From NCBI GenBank assembly GCA_022821275.1, contig JAJEDY010000059.1:62001-126000 (forward strand): DNA of 64,000 nucleotides, written 5' to 3'. The notes under the pieces are model-generated. The model was not told where the DNA came from and did no database searches. It saw nothing but the letters and a program-made list of their open reading frames with translations. Position numbers and translations under genes: made by a program. Source of the stretch: Candidatus Latescibacterota bacterium (GTDB lineage: Bacteria; Latescibacterota; UBA2968). Numbering within the stretch: the first letter of the stretch is position 1; each line of letters opens with the position of its first letter. Positions 24,375 through 33,943 of the stretch are shown piece after piece.

Positions 24375-25535
24375 ATGAGCGAACAGGTTATACAACAGTG
24401 TGCCGTGATGACCGATCGGGAACTTGTGCGTACACTGACGATTGACCGGGAAAATTTTCAGGAGACTTTTCTCGTTATTGCAGAAAGCGAACGAGAAAAA
24501 CGCGCATTGTCCATAGAAGCCTTTATCGACGATGTACATCTGGCACTGAATGATGCGGAAGGTGCGTCGTGTACCATTGATCAGGCGCTGGCAAAAGTAC
24601 ATTCGGATATTTCTCTCTGGTCGATTATCACACTCACCAACTGCATGGAGGACGCCTGGGTTATTCAGCGCGAGGTCAGCCGATGGCTCGTTCACCACTA
24701 TGTAGAAGAAGGTTACGCAACGTCGTTTTTCTTTGACGCCACAGAACAATTACAATCAACGCTCCAGCGTTTTTTATCTCTCGAATTGTGGACCGTTGAG
24801 GTATCGCATGACCTCAATACCTGGAAACCCGTTTTTCAATCGCGATCACCTGCGTTTTTGAACAAAATTATTTTGGAATTGGGCGACATTTTGCACACAG
24901 TTAAAACGCCCTTGTTTTCACAAGATCAAAAAGGCCAACTCGTCTTGCTGGTACATCCAGAATTTGAGAAGCAAGCGCAAGAGATCGTGGCGGAAAATCA
25001 TACTAAAATTGAGCAACTCTACGACCGAGCTGAACATTTGGCCGAGACGGAAAATGCTGAGCGTGAACTGAGGATTTACGACATCTTATCTGAACTGGTA
25101 CCCGATAATCTCGCTGTACATTATAACCGAGGCAATATTCTACTTGAACAGGAACGGTTAGATGAAGCGACGGAATCCCTGATTGAAGCCATTGTCCTCG
25201 GTCTTCCCGAAATTATGGATAAAGTCGATCTCAAACCGCGTCGAGGTGGTGGCGTTGCTGGCAGTGTCAATCCGCTGTTAAGTCTCCTGGTATCGTCTCA
25301 AACAAATAATGAACCGCTGCGTTATCCCGACTATATTGATGATGTTGAAATACTCCTGCAACGCATTCGAGAACAGCGTCCGGGAAATACCCGCATCCTG
25401 CACGGATTGGCCATCATTGCAGAACAAAAAAACGATATCGCGGTAGCCTGTCAGCACTACCGCGATATGCTCGCCATTGATCCTCAAAACAAAGCTGCCC
25501 AAATCCATCTTACCTATTTGGAACAAATACAGTGA
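24375..25535 (+). CDS. TPR-containing hypothetical protein
   Basis: A 386-residue cytoplasmic protein with no signal peptide. Two tetratricopeptide-like stretches are visible: residues about 236-285 (ERELRIYDILSELVPDNLAV, then HYNRGNILLEQERLDEATES) and 338-385 (ILHGLAIIAEQKNDIAVACQ onward). The N-terminal 220 residues, helical and acidic, were not recognised. It begins 6 bases after the small membrane protein gene, so the two are likely coupled. TPRs suggest a protein-binding role. Confidence 0.6.
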   Translation: MSEQVIQQCAVMTDRELVRTLTIDRENFQETFLVIAESEREKRALSIEAFIDDVHLALNDAEGASCTIDQALAKVHSDISLWSIITLTNCMEDAWVIQREVSRWLVHHYVEEGYATSFFFDATEQLQSTLQRFLSLELWTVEVSHDLNTWKPVFQSRSPAFLNKIILELGDILHTVKTPLFSQDQKGQLVLLVHPEFEKQAQEIVAENHTKIEQLYDRAEHLAETENAERELRIYDILSELVPDNLAVHYNRGNILLEQERLDEATESLIEAIVLGLPEIMDKVDLKPRRGGGVAGSVNPLLSLLVSSQTNNEPLRYPDYIDDVEILLQRIREQRPGNTRILHGLAIIAEQKNDIAVACQHYRDMLAIDPQNKAAQIHLTYLEQIQ

Positions 25536-25549
25536 ATTGAACAGCGCAC

Positions 25550-27028
25550 TTACGCCAACAGTGTTCGCTCTACTGCTTTGTGCCAGCCCGCCAGCAATGC
25601 TTCGCGCCGATCCTGCGACATCGCAGGTTCAAAGGTGCGTTGCGGTGGGTTAATATCGGCAAGCGCGGCGGCATTGTCCCACACGCCCGTTGCCAATCCC
25701 GCCAGCATCCCCGCCCCCAATGCCGTCGTCTCCACGTATTTTGGACGAATCACCGGCACATCCAGAATATCCGCTTGAAATTGCATCAAAAAATCATTCA
25801 CCACAGCCCCCCCATCCACGCGCAAACTCGTTACAGCCTGCCCGGCATCGGCGACCATCGCCTGGACGAGATCGGCGGACTGATAGGCAATGGACTCCAG
25901 TGCTGCGCGTGCCAGATGTGCGCAACCGGTGCCGCGCGTAATTCCCACAATCGTCCCCCGCGCATCCGCATCCCAGTGCGGCGCGCCCAAACCGGTAAAT
26001 GCGGGAACAAAATACACACCCCCCGTATCATCAATCGCCTGGGACCAGGCCTCGGTCTCAGCGGCCGTATCAATAATCCCCAGCCCATCGCGCAACCATT
26101 GAACCGTTGCCCCCGCGCTAAACACCGAGCCTTCAAGCGCGTAGGATACGCGCCCAGAAGGTCCGCACGCAAGCGTCGTCAACAAACCATGCGCGGATTG
26201 TACAGCCCGATCACCCGTTTGAAAAAGCGTAAAACACCCCGTGCCATACGTATTTTTAATATCACCTTTGAAAACGCCGCGTTGCCCAAAAAGCGCGGCT
26301 TGCTGATCGCCCGCAATCCCGCCAATGGGAATGCCCGCAGGCAAGACGCCCAAATCCACAGTAGCCCCAAAGTCGCCAGCCGATGATCGCACATCGGGGA
26401 GTATCCCTGCGGGAATGTCAAAAATTTCCAACAACTCGCCATCCCACTCCCCCTTGTGAATATTGTAAATCATCGTGCGCGATGCATTGGTATAATCAGT
26501 CGCATGAACAGCCCCATCTGTGAGTTTGTACAACAAAAAACTATCCACAGTGCCAAAACACACCTCGCTCCGCTCTGCGCTCTCACGCAGGCCATAGATG
26601 CGATCGAGCAACCATGAAATTTTACTCGCCGAAAAATAAGCATCAATGACCAATCCCGTCTTTTCACGCACCAGATCTTCGAGACCATCTGCGCGATATT
26701 GGGCACACAAGTCCGCCGTGCGTCGGCACTGCCAGACAATCGCATCGTGAACGGGTTCTCCCGTTCTCCGATCCCATAAAACAGTTGTCTCGCGCTGATT
26801 GGCAATGCCAATGCCTTTTACGTCTGAGGAATCTATACCCGCCTCTGCCATTGCGATGTCAATAACTTCTATGGTCGTATCCCATATCTCCGTTGCGTCG
26901 TGCGATACCCATCCGGGGCGCGGAAAAATTTGCCGAAACTCCGAATATCCCCGCCCCAAAATTTCTCCCTGAGGACCCAACACCAACGCAGTTGTCCCCG
27001 TAGTGCCCTGATCAATACTCAAAATCAT
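25550..27028 (-). CDS. glpK: Glycerol kinase
   Basis: A 492-residue FGGY-family kinase that phosphorylates glycerol to sn-glycerol 3-phosphate. It starts MILSIDQGTTGTTALVLG and shows GIGIANQRETTVLWDRRTG, AGDQQAALFGQRG, NTYGTGCFTLF and the C-terminal signature GGAVVNDFLMQFQADIL. The ATG at 27028 has AAAGGCGG 7 bases upstream; the further ATG at 27046 would add six residues lacking support. Neither glpF nor glpD is adjacent. The upstream leader lies in an ATCCG-type repeat. Confidence 0.95.
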   Translation of the reverse strand: MILSIDQGTTGTTALVLGPQGEILGRGYSEFRQIFPRPGWVSHDATEIWDTTIEVIDIAMAEAGIDSSDVKGIGIANQRETTVLWDRRTGEPVHDAIVWQCRRTADLCAQYRADGLEDLVREKTGLVIDAYFSASKISWLLDRIYGLRESAERSEVCFGTVDSFLLYKLTDGAVHATDYTNASRTMIYNIHKGEWDGELLEIFDIPAGILPDVRSSAGDFGATVDLGVLPAGIPIGGIAGDQQAALFGQRGVFKGDIKNTYGTGCFTLFQTGDRAVQSAHGLLTTLACGPSGRVSYALEGSVFSAGATVQWLRDGLGIIDTAAETEAWSQAIDDTGGVYFVPAFTGLGAPHWDADARGTIVGITRGTGCAHLARAALESIAYQSADLVQAMVADAGQAVTSLRVDGGAVVNDFLMQFQADILDVPVIRPKYVETTALGAGMLAGLATGVWDNAAALADINPPQRTFEPAMSQDRREALLAGWHKAVERTLLA

Positions 27029-27039
27029 ACCTGATCCGC

Positions 27040-27082
27040 CTTTCATCCGTGCAATCCTTAAATCCGTTTAATCCGCGATCGG
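27040..27082. repeat. ATCCGTTTAATCC-type short repeat in the glpK leader
   Basis: Tandem units of the form AATCCTTAAATCCGTTTAAT occupy the glpK-lpxH junction and run into the last codons of the lpxH-like gene. The same words, inverted, occur at 42751-42774, and a diverged version at 61085-61125. All three are at gene junctions. Confidence 0.5.
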
Positions 27083-27838
27083 TTTTTCCGGCGCTGTATG
27101 CCAGTGTTTTAATGCAATCTCGCCATTTTCGAGCACAGCATAAGCGTCGTATCTCATCCAATCGCCCAACACGACAAGTGTCCCGCCGCCCAACGGCTCA
27201 ACACTCAGCGCGTGATAGTGTCCACAAATCACAAAATCAAATCCCTCGGCAATTTTCTCTGCCGCGCTTTTAAGAAAATATAAAGGCAGAGATGTTTTCC
27301 CTGTCTTTCGCGTTCCTTCTTTGACGCCAACATCCGAAGCCCTCGACACAATACGCGCTACATAAGCGCCGATATCTGGATGTAACCACCGAAACAGAGC
27401 GATACAAAGTGGATGCTTCAAAATGCGTCGCCGCAGTTCAAATTTCCAATTTTGCTGAAAAATATCGCCGTGTGTCACATACAGACGGCGATTCTGGTGT
27501 ACGACATCGCAAAAAGGCCCGGGAAGCTCCGCCCCCACCTGCTCTGATAAGTAGCTCCCCAACCAGCTATCGTGATTGCCCGGCAGATAAATGATGCGCG
27601 TTCCACTTTGAACGAGATGGTAGAGTTCAAAGAGCACGCGCGCGCCATGTGCGGGAACGACAGATCGATATTCAAACCAAAAATCGAACAAATCTCCCAC
27701 AATATACAGACACTCGGCATCTTTGTGAATGGCATGCAGAAAATCGATCAATGCGTCTTCACGAACGCGCGGTGAACGGATATAGCTGCCCGCACCTATA
27801 TGTGCATCAGAAATAAAATAAATTTTGTCTTTTTTCAT
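27068..27838 (-). CDS. lpxH: UDP-2,3-diacylglucosamine diphosphatase-like metallophosphoesterase
   Basis: A 256-residue calcineurin-like phosphoesterase. All five metal motifs are present: DAHIG, GDLFDFW, GNHD, THGD and GHYH. The FDFWFEY following GDL is typical of LpxH, which makes lipid X in lipid A synthesis at the inner membrane. The start MKKDKIYFISDAHIG at 27838 matches family N-termini; a longer reading from 27895 would overlap the helicase gene. No other lpx genes are nearby, so LpxH is likely but a related UDP-sugar pyrophosphatase role is possible. Confidence 0.85.
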   Translation of the reverse strand: MKKDKIYFISDAHIGAGSYIRSPRVREDALIDFLHAIHKDAECLYIVGDLFDFWFEYRSVVPAHGARVLFELYHLVQSGTRIIYLPGNHDSWLGSYLSEQVGAELPGPFCDVVHQNRRLYVTHGDIFQQNWKFELRRRILKHPLCIALFRWLHPDIGAYVARIVSRASDVGVKEGTRKTGKTSLPLYFLKSAAEKIAEGFDFVICGHYHALSVEPLGGGTLVVLGDWMRYDAYAVLENGEIALKHWHTAPEKPIAD

Positions 27839-27860
27839 CGGCAGATTAGGGAAAGAGATT

Positions 27861-30857
27861 TCATGCCGTTGGGGTGGTATCCACGCCGCGATCATCGCGT
27901 TCTAAGCCGAGTTCATCCCAAAATCGAGAGGGCGCCATATTTCTGCCCGGACGATGCCGCACACAGGAAAGCGTGAGGCGATCCATAGCGCGGGTGATCC
28001 CCACGTACAACAACCTGCGTTGTTCGGCTAAATCTGCGCTGTTCAGAGCGCGTGCATTGGGCAAAATGCGATCTTCGAGGCCGCAAATATAGACCTCCCG
28101 AAACTCAAGCCCCTTTGCCGCGTGCAACGTCAGCAAATGCACGGCATCGCGGTCTGGGGTATCCAATTCGACTTTGTAGAGATCGGCAAAATCGAGCAAA
28201 TTGCGAATACCCTCCTGAAGGGACGGCGCAGCAGCCCCGTGGCGTTCGCACAGATCTCGAAATCTTTGAATTTGATCCGGGGCGTGCAACGCGAGCACCT
28301 CTGGACGGGGATCTTCGCCGAGCAACATCCGCGTCTGCCCTCGCAGCCGGTCGGCATCCAGTCGAGGAAACTGCTGCACGAGATTGCGAATACACAAATT
28401 GGCTGGCCCCAAAAGACGCTGCGCCCCCAGGTTGAAATGTACGTGTTCTTCGCGGGAAAATGCTGTATCCCTTGCGCCATCGCGCGCGTGAAAAAGCAAG
28501 CCCAGAGCCACTTGATCCAAAAGGCGTTCATGCGTCATGCGCCGGTAGCGAGAGGCGCGTTCTTTCTTCATAGCTTCAAACACGCGGTACAAAGCCAGTG
28601 CGCGCGCGCGTACCGGTGGATCGTTTGGATCTGACGCAATATCATACCGCTCGCAAAGAGGATGCAGATCGCGTGTAGAAGTCGCGCCATAGCTTCGCGC
28701 CATAGGCAATATATCAACCGTCGGATTGGGCATGCGGGACCTGCCATTGCGACGGGCCTCGCGGTGCAAAACCTGAAAATCAAAGGCATAGCCATTGTGC
28801 GCGACCAGAATGTCAATACCGGCAAAGGCCTGAAACGCGAGATAAATTTCCTGAAATGTAGGCGCCGTGCCTTCGTCCTCTCGCAGGCGCACGGGCGAAT
28901 AAAATGTATCGACAACGCGCCCATCTCGCACGCGCACAGCACCCAGGCCCGTAATTTGTGCCTGCTCGGGATCGTCACCCGCGGTTTCCAGCGCAAATGC
29001 CGTGTATTCCGGCATATACGCCGGCAAATCGGCACAGCGGATCGCCTGGCATAGTTTGAGAGCAGCGAGCATCGCACCACATGCCAGGCCTCCCAGGTGC
29101 AAAAAGTGTTCGGGCGTTTTCGGTGGATCTTTGTCAAATGACAAGACCAGAGTATCGGATAAAATATCCAATCGGCTGCCGGGCACAGCCTCTCGAATGA
29201 TAAGCCCCGGCCGCGCCAGTGCATCCCTTATCAGAGTTGTGAGCAGGTGGCGCAGCACCTCGTCCCGACACGCCACATACAAGGTGCCGCCCCTGCGCCA
29301 AAGTGGCAACACGCGATTCAGGGCGGTGTCGAGATCCGAAAGTTCGAGCGGATCTACAATATCATCGAGATGATTTTTGAGAGAGGGCAACTCCGATGTG
29401 TTCAATTGATCCAGAATATCATCCACCAGATGGGGCAAAGATGCGACCGCGCCTCTTTGCACGGCATTGTGTACCACACCTGCCAGCCCCAGTGCGCGTT
29501 CCACATCCATGCCCTCTTCTTCCGAAACAGTTCGCGGATACAGAAAAGCAGCCTGTTTGAAACTCCCAATATTTTTTTGTTTCTGAAATCCCCGCACCGC
29601 CGGATATAACTTTGGATTCACAGCTTCGAGTTCGCGCCGCAAAAACAACTCGAGACTCGCATCATTCGCGCCATCGAGTGCATAGCGCAACACCGACAGA
29701 GCGCGGCGGATCACGGGCTGGTCGAACAAACCCCTGCGATGAGCCATCAGGCAGGGTACATTGGCGCGCATAAAAATGCGCTCGAGTTCGCTGCCTATTG
29801 CATGTTGGGGATAAAGCACCGCAATATCCCGGTGAACCAGATCGGGCGTTTCCCGGATGCGGTCCCAGACATCGCCCGCAATAAACTGGCCCTCTTCCTC
29901 AAACGTATCAAACGCCATCCCCCGCACGCGGCGCCCCGATCTCTGGGTGCTAATGCTGCGTTCAAACAACACGTCATTATTGGCGATAAACACGCGCGCC
30001 AGCCGCAAAATTTCTGCGGATGATCGGTAATTTTCCTCCAAAAAAATGGGGGGATGACCTTTGAGAAAGTCATCTCGAAATTGTTCGATATGTTCTGGCC
30101 TGGCATAGCGCCAGCCGTAAATGGATTGCTCGTCATCTGCAACCACAAAAACGCTGCGGTGAGCCGCGCCCAATAAATAAACGAGGGCGTATTGAACCGG
30201 ATCGGTATCTTGAAACTCATCGACGAGGATGTGTTGAAACTGTGCGCGGTAATCCGCCAAAATCTGGCGATGCGAATGAAGCAAGTCATGCGCGAGAAAG
30301 ATGAGATCGTCAAAATCGATCAATCGATTTTTTTTTAGCTCGGCTTCGTACTGATCGAGCAATGCCGCATCCCCCTTTTTCATCGGAACATGCGGTTTGT
30401 ATCGCCGCTGCCACTTCAGGCGATTCACATTTTGCATCACATTGTTCAAATTGCTTTCATTGGGATTCAGGCGTGGAAATGCGCGATAGATCAGCGTGCG
30501 CTGGAGATCTTCATCGGCAATGCCAAAATGCGGCGGCAACCCAACCGTTTCGCGATGCTCGCGCAAAATCGAGATACAAAACCTGTGAAATGTACCTGCC
30601 GTGACGGCCTCCGCAGAATCTTTGCTCAATGTGCGCGATAGGCGGATTTGCAGTTCTGCCGCAGCCTTATTTGTAAATGTAAGCGCCAGGATATTTCCCG
30701 GATGGACGCCGCGACGCGAGACCAGATACGCAATGCGTTCGGTCAGTACCCGCGTTTTTCCCGTACCCGGTCCCGCCAGCACGAGAACGGGACCTATCGG
30801 CGCGGTGACAGCTTCGCGTTGACGTGCGTTTAATGTGATGGGATCAGGGTCTGGCAT
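27861..30857 (-). CDS. UvrD/Rep-type superfamily 1 helicase with embedded, degenerate DnaQ-like exonuclease domain
   Basis: A 998-residue protein. The SF1A helicase motifs are complete: Walker A LAGPGTGKTR (28-37), LVDEFQDTDP (211-220), VVADDEQSIYGWRYA, EENYRSSAEIL, and near the C-terminus HLLTLHAAKGLEFREVYI and LLYVGITRAMDRLTLS. Between the two halves, about residues 617-765, lies a DEDD-exonuclease-like domain. Its ExoII motif VAHNGYAFDF keeps D693, but ExoI reads FALETAG (Ala replaces the first Asp) and the ExoIII His and Asp are replaced by V749 and L754. The domain therefore looks catalytically dead. Likely a DNA repair translocase; the exonuclease remnant may bind DNA. Confidence 0.88.
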   Translation of the reverse strand: MPDPDPITLNARQREAVTAPIGPVLVLAGPGTGKTRVLTERIAYLVSRRGVHPGNILALTFTNKAAAELQIRLSRTLSKDSAEAVTAGTFHRFCISILREHRETVGLPPHFGIADEDLQRTLIYRAFPRLNPNESNLNNVMQNVNRLKWQRRYKPHVPMKKGDAALLDQYEAELKKNRLIDFDDLIFLAHDLLHSHRQILADYRAQFQHILVDEFQDTDPVQYALVYLLGAAHRSVFVVADDEQSIYGWRYARPEHIEQFRDDFLKGHPPIFLEENYRSSAEILRLARVFIANNDVLFERSISTQRSGRRVRGMAFDTFEEEGQFIAGDVWDRIRETPDLVHRDIAVLYPQHAIGSELERIFMRANVPCLMAHRRGLFDQPVIRRALSVLRYALDGANDASLELFLRRELEAVNPKLYPAVRGFQKQKNIGSFKQAAFLYPRTVSEEEGMDVERALGLAGVVHNAVQRGAVASLPHLVDDILDQLNTSELPSLKNHLDDIVDPLELSDLDTALNRVLPLWRRGGTLYVACRDEVLRHLLTTLIRDALARPGLIIREAVPGSRLDILSDTLVLSFDKDPPKTPEHFLHLGGLACGAMLAALKLCQAIRCADLPAYMPEYTAFALETAGDDPEQAQITGLGAVRVRDGRVVDTFYSPVRLREDEGTAPTFQEIYLAFQAFAGIDILVAHNGYAFDFQVLHREARRNGRSRMPNPTVDILPMARSYGATSTRDLHPLCERYDIASDPNDPPVRARALALYRVFEAMKKERASRYRRMTHERLLDQVALGLLFHARDGARDTAFSREEHVHFNLGAQRLLGPANLCIRNLVQQFPRLDADRLRGQTRMLLGEDPRPEVLALHAPDQIQRFRDLCERHGAAAPSLQEGIRNLLDFADLYKVELDTPDRDAVHLLTLHAAKGLEFREVYICGLEDRILPNARALNSADLAEQRRLLYVGITRAMDRLTLSCVRHRPGRNMAPSRFWDELGLERDDRGVDTTPTA

Positions 30858-31018
30858 GGCGAGTCAAAATGCAGATATGAGATACAAGAGGCCTGGTCTA
30901 AACAGTGGGGTATATAATGATAAACAAATAAAAATAACTCCAATTGTCATAAAAAAAAACAATAGGCCATTGCGCTATATCAGCACAATGACCTGTAGTG
31001 AAATACGATTTAAATTTT

Positions 31019-31504
31019 TTATAAATTTTCTTCCTCAAGCAAATTCAATTGTTCTGCGACATCGGGAACTTCTTCTACGGAGATTTTATTTTGCACAATG
31101 GATTTCAGGTACTTGTCGTGAGAGATAATTTTCTCAGCTCCATTGACAATTGCAATACCAGCAATTTGGGCATCTATTTTTATATGCTCTCTCCTTGCCC
31201 CACTATCTCTCAAATTTTGAATGACTTCTCGATTATTCAACAGACTTGCAGCCTCTACCGAGGCGGGCAGATCAAATGAGGCAATAAAAAAACGACTTTG
31301 AAGTAACTCTTGTGGTTTCTCTATCTCTTCATCTGAAAGGGTCAATAAAGATTCAAGCACAACAGGTGATGGAATCATAATTTGTTCGCCCTTTTCAGAA
31401 ATATCTTTCAGAAAAGCTCGTGTGCGATTGATCATCGCCTCTTGTCCTTCAGATGCAAATGCTTGAATCCCCCAAAGCACGGGTTGTGTATCGAGACAGA
31501 TCAC
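31019..31504 (-). CDS. PIN-domain protein (VapC-like ribonuclease toxin candidate)
   Basis: A 161-residue PIN-like protein. The acidic active-site residues are in place: D5 (MICLDTQPVL), E in IPSPVVLESLL, D in IKIDAQIAGIAI and D in IISHDKYLKS. It starts with GTG at 31504, sharing one base with the upstream stop (TAGTG), with GGAGAG as Shine-Dalgarno. PIN proteins cut RNA. The upstream 257-residue gene is its partner by position, which is much longer than usual VapB-type antitoxins. Confidence 0.75.
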   Translation of the reverse strand: MICLDTQPVLWGIQAFASEGQEAMINRTRAFLKDISEKGEQIMIPSPVVLESLLTLSDEEIEKPQELLQSRFFIASFDLPASVEAASLLNNREVIQNLRDSGARREHIKIDAQIAGIAIVNGAEKIISHDKYLKSIVQNKISVEEVPDVAEQLNLLEEENL

Positions 31505-32277
31505 TATTCGCTCTCTCCGGATCTCATTTCTTCCACAAATCGCTCAACGTCTATGCCTTTCCATTTTTCTCCTACCATCTCACCGAGTTCTTTGAATGCT
31601 TGCAATGGTGTTCCGCTCTGGATATTCACTACAGACGTCGCTCTAAAATTGACAATAAACCAGGTATCTCGTTCCCACGTTGCTTCTCCCGTCATTGCAA
31701 CATTGTCATACAAATTTCTCGCAAGTCTTCTGGCCATCTCCTCGGTCACTTCTACATGCAAAAGTCTTGATCGGTTTGGCAATCTAACATCGACTTTGGG
31801 TTCGGATCCGCCTACTCTGATACACCTCCCGAAAATAGTAGAAGTGCCTTTAACATAAGGAGATACGGGATTAGGGATGGGTTGTTCATTAGAAATGATT
31901 GCAACCTCAATATTCTGGGCTTTGTCCGCGATAAAATGGATTTCCCAATTCCTTTTTTTTGCCTGTTCATAAATTCCGTATAGTGATCGATGTGCTCTCT
32001 CGGGAATATTGGAGAACTCCTGAGTGGCTACAGTCCGGGTGATTTGGGCAATTGCGGGTAAAAACAGTGGTGAAACAGCAAGCCCAAGTCTGTTGCTGCC
32101 TTCCTGGATTTCGACCAGACTTACGATACCTTCTTGAATATCTACATCCTCGGCCTTAGCCGTTTCCAAAAGAGTCACTTCCAGGTTCGTTAAGAAATCA
32201 ATCAACTCTTTTAGAGGAGTTGTCCGGGGATAAACGTCAGACCCTCGCATCTCAATATGGAAAATTGATTTATCCAT
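31504..32277 (-). CDS. Uncharacterised protein paired with a PIN-domain gene
   Basis: A 257-residue soluble protein, not recognised. It is rich in beta-strand-like segments in the second half (PYVKGTSTIFGRCIRVGG, VDVRLPNRSRLLHVEV and WERDTWFIVNFRATSVVN) and has a helical N-terminal third. GGAGAT precedes the ATG. Its stop overlaps the PIN start by one base, so the two are translationally coupled. It could be an atypical antitoxin or a partner targeting the PIN nuclease. No DNA-binding motif was identified. Confidence 0.6.
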   Translation of the reverse strand: MDKSIFHIEMRGSDVYPRTTPLKELIDFLTNLEVTLLETAKAEDVDIQEGIVSLVEIQEGSNRLGLAVSPLFLPAIAQITRTVATQEFSNIPERAHRSLYGIYEQAKKRNWEIHFIADKAQNIEVAIISNEQPIPNPVSPYVKGTSTIFGRCIRVGGSEPKVDVRLPNRSRLLHVEVTEEMARRLARNLYDNVAMTGEATWERDTWFIVNFRATSVVNIQSGTPLQAFKELGEMVGEKWKGIDVERFVEEMRSGESE

Positions 32278-32375
32278 TGTAAGATCTCCAAAAAAGTAAT
32301 GTCACGCCTTTATAATACTATACAAATGTTTACGTTGGATGTCAACGGTTTGCCGGAATTTTCCATTGACATCGC

Positions 32376-33749
32376 TCATCGGTCATAAATCTCAGGCGAC
32401 CAGTCAACGACATCGAGTTCCTGCTTGACAAGTACGGCTTTGTACGGCGGCACATTTTTCATCAGCACCACGCCCGCACCCACCATCGCACATGGCCCCA
32501 CAATGCGGCCGGGCATAATCATCGCGCCAATACCCGTGCGCGAATAATCCCCAAACAACACGCCGGTAAAACCGGGTGCTTTTCGGCGAATACCCTGAAC
32601 TTCGACCTCAATCTCCGCATCGTCAAAACGCAGTGTGCCCACCTGTGTACCCGCACCTATTTCTGCGCGCTCGCCAAAAATACCCGAAAGCTGGATCTGA
32701 TGGGTCACGCGACCTTCTTCGAGCATAATACCGCCAAACTCGCCCAAATAGGTGATGTGGCAGTTGGTATCTACCGTACCCGATACCTTGGCAAAAGGAC
32801 CAATTTTGCAGCGGTCGCCGATCACAGTACGGGATGCGATGTGAGAGCCTTCTAATATCTCCGTATTTTTTCCGATCCAAACCGGCCCCTCAATATAGGC
32901 ATCTCGGGCAATCGCGGTATTTTCATCGACAAATATGGGACCATGAATGCGGGCGTCGGGATCGACCGTAGCCGTTGGTGCAACAACAGATTCCGTCAGT
33001 GTATCAGCCATTTCGGCAAGCGCCATAAGCGTGACATTTTTCGGATGCCAGGGCAAGTCCATATCGAACCAGGCCCCGGGCAAATCGGCCGCAATAAGCG
33101 CACGTCCTTCGCCGTAGAGCAATGGGATAACATCGCAAATTTCCTGACCCTCAGGCGGGAAAATACCAAATTGGGTACGCGGCACAAAATCGGAAGTATT
33201 GTCCAGATCGGGCAAAATTTCATTTTTGAAAACATAGAGACCAGATAGCACCTTGCCCGATCCCCCCCGGGGTTTATAAGTGTAAGAAGACAAGCTCTGG
33301 TCCTTTTCTACGTGTGCGCGTATATGAGATGAAAGATCATCAACCTGGACAATGCCAGCCACACCAGAACAGTTTCTATCTCGAAACACATCTAACAGGT
33401 GCGAGATTGCATCGCCACCAAAAAAAACATCTCCAAAAATGACCAGAACATCATCAGTACCAATAAAATCTGCCGCCAGCCCCACCGCATGCGCCGTGCC
33501 CTTTGGTTGCGGTTGCTCAATATAAGTAATGCGACAGCCAAAACGCTGTCCACTGCCAAAATAATTGCGCGCCCGCCCCCCCCGATGCCCCACCACAATG
33601 CCGATATCCGCAATACCCGCATCGGTCAGACGCGAAACAGTCCACTCCAAAAGTGGGCGATTGCATATTGGAAACATCGGCTTGGGACGAAAGACATTAA
33701 ACGGAAAAAACCGCTCGCCCTTCCCCGCCGCGAGAACAAGTGCTTTCAT
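32376..33749 (-). CDS. NDP-sugar pyrophosphorylase-like nucleotidyltransferase with left-handed beta-helix
   Basis: A 457-residue GlmU/GlgC-like protein. The N-terminal nucleotidyltransferase domain begins MKALVLAAGKGERFFPFNVF and has RPKPMFPICNRPLLEW, GTAHAV and VIFGDVFF. From about residue 250, hexapeptide repeats form a left-handed beta-helix (PIFVDENTAIARDAYIEG, GPVWIGKNTEILEGSHIA). It would make an NDP-sugar from a sugar phosphate and NTP. Compared with GlmU the helix is followed by a different C-terminus (KAVLVKQELDVVDW). GGAG lies 6 bases before the ATG. The exact sugar is not readable. Confidence 0.8.
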   Translation of the reverse strand: MKALVLAAGKGERFFPFNVFRPKPMFPICNRPLLEWTVSRLTDAGIADIGIVVGHRGGRARNYFGSGQRFGCRITYIEQPQPKGTAHAVGLAADFIGTDDVLVIFGDVFFGGDAISHLLDVFRDRNCSGVAGIVQVDDLSSHIRAHVEKDQSLSSYTYKPRGGSGKVLSGLYVFKNEILPDLDNTSDFVPRTQFGIFPPEGQEICDVIPLLYGEGRALIAADLPGAWFDMDLPWHPKNVTLMALAEMADTLTESVVAPTATVDPDARIHGPIFVDENTAIARDAYIEGPVWIGKNTEILEGSHIASRTVIGDRCKIGPFAKVSGTVDTNCHITYLGEFGGIMLEEGRVTHQIQLSGIFGERAEIGAGTQVGTLRFDDAEIEVEVQGIRRKAPGFTGVLFGDYSRTGIGAMIMPGRIVGPCAMVGAGVVLMKNVPPYKAVLVKQELDVVDWSPEIYDR

Positions 33750-33810
33750 AAAAACTCCGGAATAAAGTGTAAAGTCCCCAGCCCCCAGTCTCCAGCCCGC
33801 CTGTCACTTT

Positions 33811-33862
33811 GTTTTTATCTGCGTTCATCTGCGAAAAACGCTCAAATTACTCGCGTTTTTTT
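33811..33862. repeat. ATCTGCG repeat followed by a symmetric hairpin in the transglycosylase leader
   Basis: TTTTTATCTGCGTTCATCTG (from about 33812) is the inverted ACAGAT-type repeat. It is followed by AAAAACGC (33834-33841), an 11-base loop and GCGTTTTT (33853-33860), then more T. On either strand this hairpin ends in a U-run, so it could act as a bidirectional terminator or attenuator between the divergent nucleotidyltransferase and transglycosylase genes. It lies about 80 bases before the preferred transglycosylase start. Confidence 0.4.
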
Positions 33863-33943
33863 CTGCGGATGCTTTTGCATCTTGACATTGCCTGCATTAT
33901 GGACTACAATTTTTTCAGGACCACATCGCAAAGGTTTTTTGCA

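Noticed and set aside
25580-26386. 268-residue plus-strand frame antisense to glpK
   Set aside because: The opposite strand carries the intact glycerol kinase; the product is basic with no motif.
33809-33943. Longer N-terminus for the transglycosylase (start at 33809)
   Set aside because: The extra residues translate an intergenic-type repeat and a hairpin; 33944 has the better ribosome site and is followed by a signal-like helix.
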